The notes beneath the pieces are model-generated. The model was not told where the DNA came from and did no database searches. It was given only the letters and a program-made list of their open reading frames with translations. Shown one piece after another: positions 10,601 through 21,640 of a stretch of DNA of 64,000 nt. Every line of letters begins with the position of its first letter. Within the stretch, counting starts at the first letter, position 1. A program made the position numbers and the translations under genes. Source of the DNA: Littorina saxatilis (taxonomy: Eukaryota; Mollusca; Gastropoda; Littorinimorpha; Littorinidae); NCBI RefSeq assembly GCF_037325665.1, contig NC_090260.1, positions 34,885,906 to 34,949,905 on the forward strand, written 5' to 3'.

Positions 10601-13600
10601 AAAAAGTGAACAAAGACGTTATCTTTTGTGCCTTGCTTGGCGAAAAAGACAAGGACGTTACCCATGAATACATAGGACAATGAATGGAGTGACTACTGAC
10701 GTCTGAGCACGGAGCATGGACCTTCTGTTGATAAGAAAGGTGGGAAGAGCAGCTGACTTAATGCGTGAATGTGTTAGACTGTAAAATATGTATAGAAAAC
10801 GGACGATAATGCTCCCGAAAGGTAAACATCAAGGACATTACCACATCAAATCTAAGAAGACCTGGGACGTTACCTCCCGATCGAAGATTTCATTGCAAGT
10901 TTGTGCCACAACGACAGCCTCATACACCATACAACTTGGTGAGGTATTACCTGACATATGTCTACAACTGCATCGAAGGCTTACAGGGTGTAAAACAGAG
11001 TATACTTTGAGAAAAAAGCAGAAAACTTACCGCGTCGTGCCGCACCGGAAGTTTAGAAAAGGATCAAGGACCAGAACTCCAGTACCATAGCTAACAGGGT
11101 GTGGAGCATGGCCAGACACTTTCAGTGATGGTCATTTGACACTTTCAGTGATGGTCATTTGACGCTTTCAGTGATGGTCATTTGACACTTTCAGTGATTG
11201 ATGGTCATTTGACACTTTCAGTGATGGTCATTTGACACTTTCAGTGATGGTCATTTGACACTTTCAGTGATGGTCATTTGACACTTTCAGTGATGGTCAT
11301 TTGACAGTTTCTGGGCCACAAACATGGAGCAGTAAATTGCATTCATGAATTATAACTTATAAACATGGATGTTGTCTTAATTTTTGTAGATGTCCATTGA
11401 CAGTTCTAAATTTACATAATTACAAAAGTTTAAACAAAGTTGTTGTTCTTTAAAAAATAAATTGGCATGGTTTAGCCAGGCAACATCAACTGCTTGATAG
11501 ATCAAGTTGAAATTCTGTGAAAAAATACTTGAGATTTGAAATTAGGACTCCTCACTCTTTTATGCCAATGTCCGCTACTACTACTGAGTTACTACAGAAA
11601 AGCAAATAAAGATTATGAGGGAAAGCTAGGATGGATGCCAAACATAGGTATTTTCATCTATTTTGTGTCAGGGAATAATTCTTAATACTGTAGTCTCTGT
11701 TAATAGGTGTGTGTGTTGTTGCTTTTTTTTTTTTACCTGCTTGTTGTTGTCTTTGTTTTTGCTACTACTGCTGCTGATAAAAAAAATCACACACTCTGTA
11801 GAAATAACTTGCAGTTTAACTGACATATTTGTGCTGCATGTACATGAAAGCGAATTGAGAGATGCCATGTTCAAAGGAGCATTTACCTGCTTAACCTGAT
11901 AGGTTTGTGCTACATGAAAGTGAAAGAGAGATGTGATGTTGAGAATAGCTTACCTATGTTTCTACAGACAAGAAACATCAAGTGGCCCAGGGCCAGTCGG
12001 TCTAGAGGCAAGCTGCCCCAGGTGTGTAAGGACTGTGGCCGGTCCTTCAGGTTGACCTCTACCTACCTGAGCCACATCAAGACACATACAGGTATGTCAT
12101 TATACAGATGAGTCTTTTTTGTCATTGCTTGCATTGTTTGTAAAGAAAAGGTGAATCTTTTAAAAATGGCATTGTTCAAAATAAAAACACGTATTGCCTC
12201 CTGCCATCTTTGAAGGGGCAAACCCAACAACCAAAGCTAAGCGTTCATCTTTTCATTAATGTTTGTTTCTGTTATCTTTTTTGGTCAATAGATTTAAGTG
12301 CTAGTGAATGGTTGATTTTTTTTCCCCAATGATTTTGGATGTACGTACTTTATCCTGATGTTGTGGTCAGATGGAGGGTCGTCACATAAGCGTCCAGGAT
12401 ACAAGAAACCCTTCAGGCAGCTTGACCAGCTGACCAAGCACCAAAATCAGCACTCCAGGTCGGCCGGTCAGCGACACACGTGTGGCCACTGCCTCCTCAC
12501 CTTCTCCTCCGTCATCCGCCTGAGAAAACATGTCCACCTCAGTCACAAGAAGTCAGCTCGTGGGGCTAAGGAATTCAAGTGCACCAAGTGCAGAGAGGTT
12601 TGTCATTGTACTTCTCTCTACACTTTTTACATGTCGGGATACTGTCAGGGGGAAAGCTGAAAATGTTCCAACGTTGTATGCGGTCTTTTAAATTTTATGT
12701 CAGGAAATTTGAGTCAAGATAAGAGACAAAGGGATAAGAGATGTCGTTTGTTGAGAGGTGTTCTGTCATCAGAGGGGCCTTGTTGAGAGGTGTTCTGTCA
12801 TCAGAGGGGCCTTGTTGAGAGGTGTTCTGTCATCAGAGGGGCCTTGTTGAGAGGTGTTCTGTCATCAGAGGGGCCTTGTTGAGAGGTGTTCTGTCATCAG
12901 AGGGGCCTTGTTGAGAGGTGTTCTGTCATCAGAGGGGCCTTGTTGAGAGGTGTTCTGTCATTAGAGGGGCCTCACTTGGCAGGTTCCACTGTAATTGTGG
13001 GGGACTCTCAGGCAAACACTTTTACATTGCATACTGCTACTGTATAGTACACATTTGTCTTTAGGTTGCAGGGGTGGGAGCCCAAAGTGTTGCCAGGGCT
13101 GAACATTTTGGAAGGCAGGGGTGCAGGGGCAGCGCCCCCCCCCAGCCGAAAATGAATTTTAGCATTTTAGGAAGGGTTTAGGTGGCCTCTCCTGACTAGT
13201 AAATTTTAGAACAAACAAGCTTTTTGGAGATGCATAATATACATCTTGTAAACTTGAAGGTTTTTGTAACTGACCAGCTGAAAATTATTTTTAGCATTTC
13301 ATGAGGGGGCTATTTGAGCCTCTGCTGGCTTTAAAACTGATAACAGCAAACAAACAGGCAGAATGCACAAAATCATAAACCTCTATACTTGAAGATGTTT
13401 GGTTGTATCACTCTTGCTATGGGGGTCTACAAAAACAAGTAGTAAACACATTTCAAGAAGTGTTTTTAGAAGCTCCTATAAGCTGAAGCAAAATCTTAAA
13501 ATTGGAGATGCACAAAAGTAAAAAATCTTGTAAACTTGAAGGTTTTTGTAACTTACCAGATGAAAGTGAATTTTTAGCAATTCAAGAGTTGCTATTTGAG

Positions 13601-16600
13601 CCTCTCCTGGCTTTAAAACTGAAAACAGCACACACTTCTTTTCTTTCTTTTTTTTTTTGGGGGGGGGGGGGGGGGGTGATGAATGCCCAAAATCAAAAAC
13701 CTCTATACTTCAAGGTGTTTGGTTGCATCACTCTTGCTAGGGGGTCTACAAAAACAAGTGGTAAACAAAGTTCAAGAAGGGTTTTAGAAGCAGCTTAAAC
13801 AAAAACTTGATATTGGAGATGCACATAATTAAAAAAAATTGTAAACTTGAAGGTATTTGATTTCATCACCTACTTTTGTCTTTGTTTAAAACAAATGTTT
13901 ACTGCATTAAAGGAAAATCGCCATGCAAACAAAGCAAACACAGAAAATAACAGTCACCTCCCTTGTACTACACATTTTTACTTGTAGCTTATGATTTTAT
14001 CATTGCAGGTGGTATATTCTCAAATAATTGTTGAACCATAGCTTGAACCAAATGAGAAACAAGTTTCAAGTCAGTTTGTTTCAATTAAACACCTTCAAAA
14101 GGGCTAGCTAACTGCTCAGGTTATAAAAGAAGAAAGTTTAGACAAAAACAGAAACCGCCAGTTATATCCCTTGCTAATGCTATACACAGTATATGCTGCT
14201 TTTCAATTCATCATTTCAGGAGTTATATTCTAAAATTATTGTTGAATCATAGCTTGAATTAAAAGAGAAATATGTTTAAATTAAGTGTGTTTTACTTGCA
14301 AACTGTCTAAAGGACTCAATGTATTAGAATAGAATAGTCCCTCTCTGGACGAGGGCTGGTTGAAAAGAAGCTCGTTTATATTGCTTATGCCACAACCCTC
14401 GTAAAATAAAATTTGATTTGATTTGATTTGATTAATGTATCAGAAGGTAAATACCACTGGTTCACAGATTAGGAATGCACATTTTTTCTACCACCACTGA
14501 AGGTCTCTGAATCCCTGCAAGTGGGGTATATGAAGTTGTGGGTGAGCAGAGTTTTCAAATAAATAGCAACTAAGATGCCACATTCGCCAGGATGACATGA
14601 CATAGCTGCTCCCTACATATGTCACTCAATTTGGTATTGGTGAAAGGTAGTTGACAGTCTGTTCACAGAACGGAGTGTAAACAACAGCTGCCAGGGATTA
14701 ACAAAAAAAGTATATAAAAAAAATATTAAAAAATCCAAAATTCTTCCTGGGACGGAAATCCGTCAGGGACGGAAGAAATCCCACCCCTGAGGTTGCAAAC
14801 ATTGAGGATGAGGGTTTCATACAGGAGTTGGTTGGTTGGTTGGTTGGTTGGTTGGTTGGTTGGCTGGGGTGGTTTTTTATTCTAAGCGTCTGGTCATCTA
14901 GACCACCAAGCTTACTCATATGAATCGGAATTCAGATTTAGACTTGTTTGTTTGTGTGAATAATTGTTATAATCTGTCTTTAGGTTGTAAAAATAATGGA
15001 CAAGAGGTCCTTGTATAGGATCTTGTGTTTCTTTGATGTTGTTCTTGTTGTTTTTGAGTGCTTGACCATATGTCCTATTCAGTCACAAGAATCAAATTTG
15101 CACTGTTTTGGGTTTTGATAATTGTTATGTTCGAAGCTAACCTAGGCAGAAAGTACATGTGTAACCTTGAAGAAATATGAACAACACTGTAAGAAACGAT
15201 CCATAGCTGGTCATTGTCACCATAACCAATGATTGTTACAGGTGTTCACCAAAGCCTCAGACTTGGCTCGTCACATGGGTGTTCACAGCGAGGGCAAGCC
15301 CTTCAAGTGCACACATTGCAAGTCTTCCTTCAACTCACCGGGCAACCTCACTGTTCACATGAAAAAGCACAGCGGTGAGAAACCGTTCAGGTGTGACGAG
15401 TGTGATGCCACGTTTCCGCGCTCTGCTGACCTCAAGTCCCACGTTCGCAAGCACTCATCTGTGAAGCCGTACACGTGTCAATTCTGCTCTGCTGCCTTCT
15501 GTCGTGCTGGTGATCTGAAACCTCACATGAGAACACACACAGGTTGGCGATGATTTGCAGGGGTGGGATTTGTATGCTGATCCACGTAAACATGCTTATT
15601 TTTTTTCAAACTAAACACACAGAAAAGCCCATTGTTTATGTCAAAATACATAGACATTTCTTAACTTCGGGGCTCTTTGGAAGAAAAGGCGCCGGTATAT
15701 CAAGCATGTTCTTCTGGTAGAGGGTAGAAGAAATTCAACTACACCCTCCTCATTTTGGGATGTTTTCAGCTTGCCTTGCCTTTCAACATACCTGTTGTAT
15801 CTGCACTTGTACAAACTGTTACTGTCAGTTTAGCAGTTATCATTGGTTTCATTTGAGACTGTTGCCTCTGATTGTTGTTCATGCGTTGAGTTGTGTATTA
15901 GTTACAACCAGTCGTTTACCTCATCTAGGAGAAAAGCCATATCAGTGTGAGGTGTGTGGTGCAGCCTTCTCCACCTCCTCCAACCTGGCCGTGCATCGTC
16001 GAACACACACGGGGGAAAGACCATTCCAGTGTGAGCAGTGCGGCGACTCCTTCAGCCAGCTGGGTCACCTGACACGTCATCGCTCGCAGCACAGCACGGA
16101 AAACAGCCACCACTGTACCACCTGCCCCGCCTCCTTTGGTAACGCCTATCATCTCAAGGTATGGCACAACCATTCCTTTGAACTTGTACTGTGGACACCC
16201 CACACCCACACGCTTCCGGTTTTGTACACTACACCAAGCAGATGTGTAGCTTTTCTGTGCATGCAAGCTTTATGTTATGGTTCTCTTGCTCGTGATAAAA
16301 TTTGGGAGCAAAAACTATTCTAAGATAAGTCACAGCATCAGTTAACATCAATTTTTGTCTGTTGTGTATCTTTTGAGGCCAATAGGTCAAAGTTCTTGTG
16401 AATGTTTTGTTTTGTCGTGGCATGGCCACTCCCAGCAGCAAGAAAGACGAAGTGGAGTACGAAGGACCAGTTTTCAGCCAGTCTGTGAATTTAACATTCC
16501 GATGATATAACCTGCTTATTCTTGAGTGTGGAATGTTGGCAGTCTATCTGTTTCGGAATTTTGTTTCTGTTATATAAAAGGACATGGTATGTTACAGGTG

Positions 16601-18326
16601 CACATGCAAAGACACAACACGGAGAACACGTTCAAATGTAAGTGTGGTGCAGCGTTTTCTCGCGCCAGCATCCTGACGGAGCACATGAGGATCCACACCG
16701 GAGAGAAACCCTACAGGTGTAACCAGTGTCCAGCTGCCTTCGCCCGATCTGCAAACCTGGCGGCTCACCGACGTAAACACACAGGTGATTGTAGAGGTTT
16801 CCCCACTGCAAATTTATCACAAGTAGAGTGCACACCCATGACGAAGTATTGAACCAACTGAGAACCCTGGGAGAAAAGAAGAGATTCATCAAACACCCAT
16901 TTGTTTGACGGGTTTTGGCCAACCAGTACTTATCAGTCTCTTGGAAATCAGATCCTTTGTGTTTATTTTCAATTTTTAACATTTTCAGAGACTTGTTTCA
17001 TCATACGTTATTTGTATTTTTGACCAAAATATGACATTTTACACCGTGACTGTGTACTATGACTTTCAAGGTCTGTATAAAATGTCATATTTTGGTCAAA
17101 AATACAAATAACATTTATGTATCGATTGATTTTAGTTAGAAATGTTTGTGATTGAATACACTCAAACGTGCATTCTTTTGTAGTCTCGACTATCCGCCTG
17201 AATATGACTTTTTGTCGGACTCTGACATCACATGGCTCCAAGAAGGAAAATCTAATGTTCCATCGATACGTTTTGTTATGGAAATACTGTGCCCCACTTG
17301 GCGATGTTGGACTTACGGTGTATCGTGCATTGTGCAGGTGAACGGCCGTACGTGTGCCCCCACTGCCAGCAAGGCTTCACCCAGTCCACCTCCCTCAACA
17401 GACACCTGCAGTCCAAGAAGGCCTGCGTGGCCCGCCATGCCGCTTCACACTTGCAACTGGAAGGAGATGATGCATCTACAGCGGTGGGAGAGAACGGGGC
17501 CACAGAAGGGAGGGAAGAGGCGGTGACTTTCTCCACTGTGGGCCAGGAAGATGTCCAGTCTTCCTCTGCTGTGGGGGTGGGGGACTTCTTCCATGGGAGG
17601 GATGCGCACAACGAGGCTCAGGCCAACCATTTCCTTTTACCGGCTTCAACGCATGTGTCAACTTTTGACGGCGGTGTCCCTGTCAGCACCGACAGTGGTG
17701 GGCCAGTGACGCAGCAAACCACGGAGATGAACCACGCCAGTATTTTCACCATCACTGACGCTGCTGATAATGTCTCCCAGGCCTCCCCCACTAAAGGCTT
17801 CAACGTTGCCCATTGCTTCAGCATCAATGAAAGTACACAAGTTATAAGAAATTCAATGGGAGCTGAACAAAAGTTTGATTACCATGAAAACTCTCAGCAT
17901 TCAGCTATGGAGCAGTCCTTACATGGTGCTAACAGTATAACGCACAGCATGTGTTCACAGGCAGTCACGCACCAAGACTCGTTTCACATATCGCAGAGTT
18001 CAGCATACATGGCTGCAAGTAAGACCATCCTACCTGAAGGTGATGGTGTCAGCAATGGCGCCATCCTGCAACCGCAAACTAGTGCTGATGTGGGAAACTC
18101 AGCCAGTCAGCACATAGTCAGCTCTCTCGCTGAGGCCAACAGCAGAATGGTACCTCTCCCCCCTATGGTTACGGGTGCCATGGTTACAGACTATCAGGGT
18201 GGTGAGGGCAGTTCTCTTGTGGCGTTGAGAAATTTAAGTCATCCTTCCAGCTATTTTCATCCTAATGTGTCATCTCCCTCCATTTCTCATCTGCCACGAA
18301 CACACAGTCAGTTACCCCATCAGTGA
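7607..18326 (+). CDS. Coiled-coil plus multi-C2H2 zinc-finger protein, 7 coding exons
   Basis: Predicted DNA-binding nuclear protein of 986 residues. Coding exons: 7607-8509, 11968-12091, 12371-12597, 15242-15542, 15929-16158, 16598-16784, 17338-18326. Every junction is GT/AG and all phases agree (0,1,0,1,0,1). The first exon starts at an acceptor (TTTTTCAG, 7551) with 5' UTR 7552-7606 and an in-frame TAG upstream, which fixes the ATG at 7607. Residues about 10-85 form a Glu/Ala/Leu-rich coiled coil, then basic patches (TRTRRQT) and an acidic Ser/Asp stretch (about 225-285). Fingers run from about 321 to 690: eleven are recognisable, several with HTGEKPY-type linkers. Two span splice junctions. 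The next-to-last has CxC instead of CxxC and the last has an extended His/Cys spacing. A finger-like unit at the start of exon 3 lacks its cysteines. The C-terminal 300 residues are Ser/Thr/Gln-rich and look unstructured. No specific family name is recognised. The fusion with the coiled coil rests on phase agreement and needs RNA. Confidence 0.85.
8596..8945 (+). mobile_element. SINE-like retroposon family 1, full length, intronic
   Basis: Starts CCCCCTGCGGGTTAGGGGGA and ends GACGTTAAACACCAAG. It is flanked by a perfect 12-bp target duplication TTCAGTTACACA (8584-8595 and 8946-8957). It lies in intron 1 of the zinc-finger gene. Related copies occur at 22688, 24199, 37062, 39651 and 55697. No RNA polymerase III A/B boxes are obvious. 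The target duplications show LINE-type mobilisation. Confidence 0.9.
9993..10373 (-). pseudogene. Captured C2H2 zinc-finger exon fragment inside the TIR element
   Basis: On the minus strand, after an acceptor-like TTGTTTCAG (10354-10362), an open frame begins LMDFRCYHCEAKF and completes one C2H2 finger (C-x2-C-x12-H-x4-H). It continues about 45 residues, enters a long Glu tract made by the (GAA)n microsatellite, and ends soon after. No helicase or transposase similarity is seen. It may be a gene fragment carried by the transposon, or part of the element's lost protein. Confidence 0.45.
10072..10163. repeat. (TTC)n / (GAA)n microsatellite
   Basis: About 30 uninterrupted TTC triplets. Depending on frame it yields poly-Ser, poly-Phe, poly-Glu or poly-Lys open frames, which are artefacts. 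Pure GAA/TTC tracts of this length can form triplex DNA. Confidence 0.97.
11116..11303. repeat. 23-bp minisatellite in intron 1
   Basis: About eight copies of ACACTTTCAGTGATGGTCATTTG, one with a small duplication. It begins 7 bp after the target duplication of the TIR element. 11304-11967 holds only intron sequence with a T-rich tract near 11723. Confidence 0.9.
12749..12972. repeat. 32-bp minisatellite in intron 3
   Basis: Seven 32-bp units starting TGTTGAGAGGTGTTCTGTCA, 224 bp in total, nearly identical. It is followed by CAGGTTCCACTGTA, which resembles the end of the TA-flanked elements at 58878. Confidence 0.93.
13069..14789. mobile_element. hAT-like non-autonomous element, TIR CAGGGGTGGGA
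   Basis: Left terminus CAGGGGTGGGA and right terminus TCCCACCCCTG are inverted. A perfect 6-bp duplication AGGTTG flanks them (13063-13068 and 14790-14795). The interior has G/C homopolymers, tandem-like internal repeats (two related blocks near 13240-13460 and 13500-13800) and a later retroposon fragment at 14325. Same terminus as the element at 22304. hAT-like class is inferred from TIR style and short duplication. Intron 3 of the zinc-finger gene. Confidence 0.8.
14325..14434 (+). mobile_element. 5'-truncated retroposon tail with (ATTTG)n
   Basis: About 110 bp ending CCTCGTAAAATAAAATTTG then (ATTTG)n. It is flanked by AATGTATTAGAA (left) and AATGTATCAGAA (right), a 12-bp target duplication with one mismatch. 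It is nested inside the hAT-like element at 13069. Confidence 0.65.
14828..14863. repeat. (GGTT)n microsatellite
   Basis: About nine GGTT units. The remaining sequence up to the exon at 15242 (14864-15241) is plain intron. Confidence 0.85.
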
Positions 18327-18540
18327 GAGAGAGAGAGAGGGAGGAAGTGTGTGTGTGTGTGTGCGCTTGCATATGAGAGTGTTTGTGAGTGTCCTTGACC
18401 GTTTGTGTGTATGAGTGTGTGCGTATGTGAGAGAGAGTGTGCCTGAGCGTGATGCAAAGTTTTGTAATAATTTATATCAGTTTTGAAGCATTTATTATTT
18501 GGTGATCATATTTTTACAGTTGATTGAACAATCAAAAGGA

Positions 18541-18546
18541 ATAAAA
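18541..18546 (+). terminator. Probable poly(A) signal of the zinc-finger gene
   Basis: AATAAA lies 215 bp after the stop codon, downstream of a GA/GT-rich stretch (18327-18440). A second AATAAA at 20725-20730 would place the 63-bp satellite inside the 3' UTR. Only RNA data can choose between them. Confidence 0.5.
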
Positions 18547-19185
18547 TGCAGGAAGTATTTATTATAACTATATGCGCAATATTGACTGTTGAATCAACTG
18601 CTTTTGAGTGAGTGATTATTGGTTATTGCAAAAAAGTGGAGCAACTTTTCTTCTTCTCTTGTAACCTTACTCAGGGACTACTACTGCTGATATTAATGCA
18701 TTTAAAAAGCAGAACAAATGTCATGAAATGGTTTGGATGTGTTCTTGACCTTAATGATATCCAACTTGAGAATGATTCTCAAGTGTGAATATTTTTGTTT
18801 TACATTTCTCTTTGCCACTTAAATGTGACACCCGACCAAACAAACTCTAATGGCTTATCTTTAAGTCCACTTCACTCAGAAGCAAAAATGACAGACATTT
18901 GTTGTGATTAGACTCTAGTGTAGAAGTAAAATGGTGCCTAAACGGCTGTCTTCGACAGGTTTAAAAACATAAGTGCCCAATGGTATGTTCAATCTTTCAA
19001 ATGTTCTTTATTCAAAATTCCACCTTCACAGTTGTTGGAGTTGATATCCCATGAAAAGGGCAGCAATTAGGGCTTGCATGACTGTGTTCAGGACAATATT
19101 TTCATCTTGGGGAGGGGTTTGGGGGTGCTGCTGTTGTTGTTTGTTTGATTTTTGGGTGGGGTGGTTTAAAATAGACACATTAATA
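18547..19185. other. 3' flank or long 3' UTR, nothing recognised
   Basis: No open frame or repeat pair is seen apart from a short G/T-rich stretch near 19100-19170. Confidence 0.5.
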
Positions 19186-20319
19186 GTTGCTGTGGTGGCC
19201 AGTGTACAGGAAAGCACACAGCCATGCAACACCACTAGATTTTATATAGTTGCTGTGGTGGCCAGTGTACAGGAAAGCACACAGCCATGCAACACCACTA
19301 GATTTTATATAGTTGATGTTGTGGCCAGTGTACAGGAAAGCACACAGCCATGCAACACCACTAGATTTTATATAGTTGCTGTGGTGGCCAGTGTACAGGA
19401 AAGCACACAGCCATGCAACACCACTAGATTTTATATAGTTGCTGTGGTGGCCAGTGTACAGGAAAGCACACAGCCATGCAACACCACGAGATTGTATATA
19501 GTTGCTGTGGTGGCCAGTGTACAGGAAAGCACACAGCCATGCAATATCACTAGATTTTATATAGTTGCTGTGGTGGCCAGTGTACAGGAAAGCACACAGG
19601 CATGCAACACCACTAGATTTTATATAGTTGCTGTGGTGGCCAGTGTACAGGAAAGCACACAGGCATGCAATATCACTAGATTTTATATAGTTGCTGTGGT
19701 GGCCAGTGTACAGGAAAGCACACAGCCATGCAATATCACTAGATTTTATATAGTTGCTGTGGTGGCCAGTGTACAGGAAAGCACACAGCCATGCAATATC
19801 ACTAGATTTTATATAGTTGCTGTGGTGGCCAGTGTACAGGAAAGCACACAGCCATGCAAAATCACTAGATTTTATATAGTTGCTGTGGTGGCCAGTGTAC
19901 AGGAAAGCACACAGCCATGCAACACCACCAGATTTTATATAGTTGCTGTGGTGGCCAGTGTACAGGAAAGCACACAGCCATGCAACACCACCAGATTTTA
20001 TATAGTTGCTGTGGTGGCCAGTGTACAGGAAAGCACACAGCCATGCAACACCACCAGATTTTATATAGTTGCTGTGGTGGCCAGTGTACAGGAAAGCACA
20101 CAGCCATGCAATATCACTAGATTTTATATAGTTGCTGTGGTGGCCAGTGTACAGGAAAGCACACAGCCATGCAACACCACTAGATTTTATATAGTTGCTG
20201 TGGTGGCCAGTGTACAGGAAAGCACACAGCCATGCAATATCACTAGATTTTATATAGTTGCTGTGGTGGCCAGTGTACAGGAAAGCACACAGCCATGCAA
20301 CACCACTAGATTTTATATA
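19186..20319. repeat. 63-bp satellite, 18 copies
   Basis: Exactly 18 units of 63 bp starting GTTGCTGTGGTGGCCAGTGT and ending GATTTTATATA, with very few differences (CACCACT versus TATCACT, C versus G). Because 63 is a multiple of three, open frames of about 440 residues (plus) and 383 residues (minus) run through it. Both contain only the 21-residue period and are treated as artefacts. It lies 0.9 kb after the stop of the zinc-finger gene. Confidence 0.97.
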
Positions 20320-20782
20320 TTTGTGAAGCAATTAAGTGGCTTTCCTGCTCGTTGCCAAAAGGATTGTTAACATTTTTTACATATTTTTTTGAGATGTAAA
20401 ATTCTATACATTTTTTTTTATGGCATAATTATTACTTCTTGCTATAAAGCGCACCACAACGAGAGTTCTGGTTGACCCTGCTCTTTTAGATTGTTCATAA
20501 CCTCTATTCATTTACCTTTCATTTTGAAACTACCTCATTAGGCATTTATGTTTATGAACTACTGCATTTGCGCAATACCCCCACTACATTTGAACTTAAA
20601 ACGATGTAAACATAATATAATTTAGAGTGTGTGTGTAAGTGTGTGAGCACATTGTATTTTCTTGTGTTTGAATGTATTGACTACTCAAGCCAGACAATAT
20701 TCCCAATCTGCTGCATATGGTTGAAATAAAAGTCTTGTCTTATTTTCTCAGATTTTCAGGGGTCACCACTATACATGTACTA

Positions 20783-20959
20783 CAGTAGTACCTGCGATGA
20801 AAGGACACCCTTGGGACCAGCAAAAGTGTCCCTACATTGCAGGTGGCCTGTCATGACAGGTATATTTTGGTAGAGATAATATAAACAGGGACAAGAGAAG
20901 GTGTCCTTTCAAGGGAGGTGTCCTCTCCTGGGTGGGTCCACACATCGCAGGTACTGCTG
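20783..20959. mobile_element. 177-bp MITE, TIR CAGTAGTACCTGCGATG, TA duplication
   Basis: Left CAGTAGTACCTGCGATG and right CATCGCAGGTACTGCTG are inverted with one mismatch. TA flanks both sides (20781-20782, 20960-20961). The interior repeats GGACACC/GGTGTCC motifs. It is related in style to the element at 61636. Probably Tc1/mariner or pogo class. Confidence 0.8.
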
Positions 20960-21354
20960 TACAAAGTAATAAGAAGCGTGTTCAACACGTCTTTGACCCA
21001 ATGCCTTTAAACATGTTGTTGACAGTGAAGTATTCATAATTACTCTGGAGTGACAAAACACATCCTGTCAGGAAATACTTGTAGCAGCCTTGTCATGTGT
21101 GTGTGTGTGTTTACTCTTACGGAATAGGCGGAAGTTTTACGGATTTAATATCGTTTTTCCGCTTGTCCGCGCACTGCTTGAAGTCTTCCGCAATTTGGCG
21201 CGATTTTGAGAAAAAAATATTTGTGGTGTTTTCGGTAAAAAGTCGCGATAGTTTTCTCAGTATTACGACGTCTTTCGTCCATTTCCGGTTAGAACCGTGG
21301 GTCTACTTCCGGTACTTTGGTTACACGTGTTGCCAGTTGGTGTCTTTTTGCAAA

Positions 21355-21640
21355 ATGCCTCCAAAAAGAAAGGAACAACACCGACACCGACACGAAACTG
21401 ACGATGAAGAGCGCGACTAATGCGTGTGGGGCAAAGAAGAAGAGAATCTATTATCAGAAGTGGAAAGAAGATTACTCAAAGAAGTATCCGGACTTGACGG
21501 TTTCCAAGAAATTTGGACCAAGCCATTCTTACTGCACGCTGTGTGACAGTCATTTCTCGATCACTCATGGTGGGAAGAATGATTGTGAACGGCACGTACA
21601 GTCCATCAGTTTATCATTTCTGGGCACACAGCAAAATTAA
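21355..21640 (+). pseudogene. hAT/BED-type zinc-finger N-terminus, remnant
   Basis: A GC-rich, TATA-less upstream region leads to ATG at 21355 (MPPKRKEQHRH...), which ends at a TAA at 21418-21420. A second frame overlapping its end continues with KKKRIYYQKWKEDYSKKYPD and then a C-x2-C followed by FSITHGGKNDCERH. That is the pattern of the single zinc finger at the start of many hAT-related transposases and their domesticated relatives. The frame stops at 21640 with no dimerisation or catalytic region. It is either a transposon remnant or the first exon of a host gene derived from one. A related but separate remnant lies at 56900-57060. Confidence 0.6.

Larger units (their letters stand above)
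9132..11103. mobile_element. DNA transposon with 546-bp terminal inverted repeats, CAC ends, 5-bp target duplication
   Basis: The left arm 9132-9677 and right arm 10558-11103 are inverted copies of equal length (546 bp), differing at scattered positions. Both termini read CACACCCTGTTAGCTATGG inward. The element is flanked by GAGCA on both sides (9127-9131 and 11104-11108). A 5-bp duplication and CAC termini recall Transib elements (the RAG1-related superfamily), but no transposase is present, so class assignment is inference. The 880-bp centre holds a (TTC)n tract and coding-like fragments on both strands. It sits in intron 1 of the zinc-finger gene. The 100-residue open frames in each arm are mirror copies and not recognised as genes. 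Confidence 0.8.

Noticed and set aside
9145-11090. Two 100-residue basic frames (MYRKRTIMLPKGKH...)
   Set aside because: They are mirror copies in the two terminal inverted repeats of one element. No family recognised and no independent support.
15558-15572. Another hAT-like element beginning at the lone CAGGGGTGGGATTTG
   Set aside because: No matching inverted end or 6-bp duplication was found nearby. It may be a fragment or chance.
19051-20370. 439- and 383-residue frames on opposite strands
   Set aside because: They consist of the 63-bp satellite period. Both strands are open because the unit is a multiple of three.
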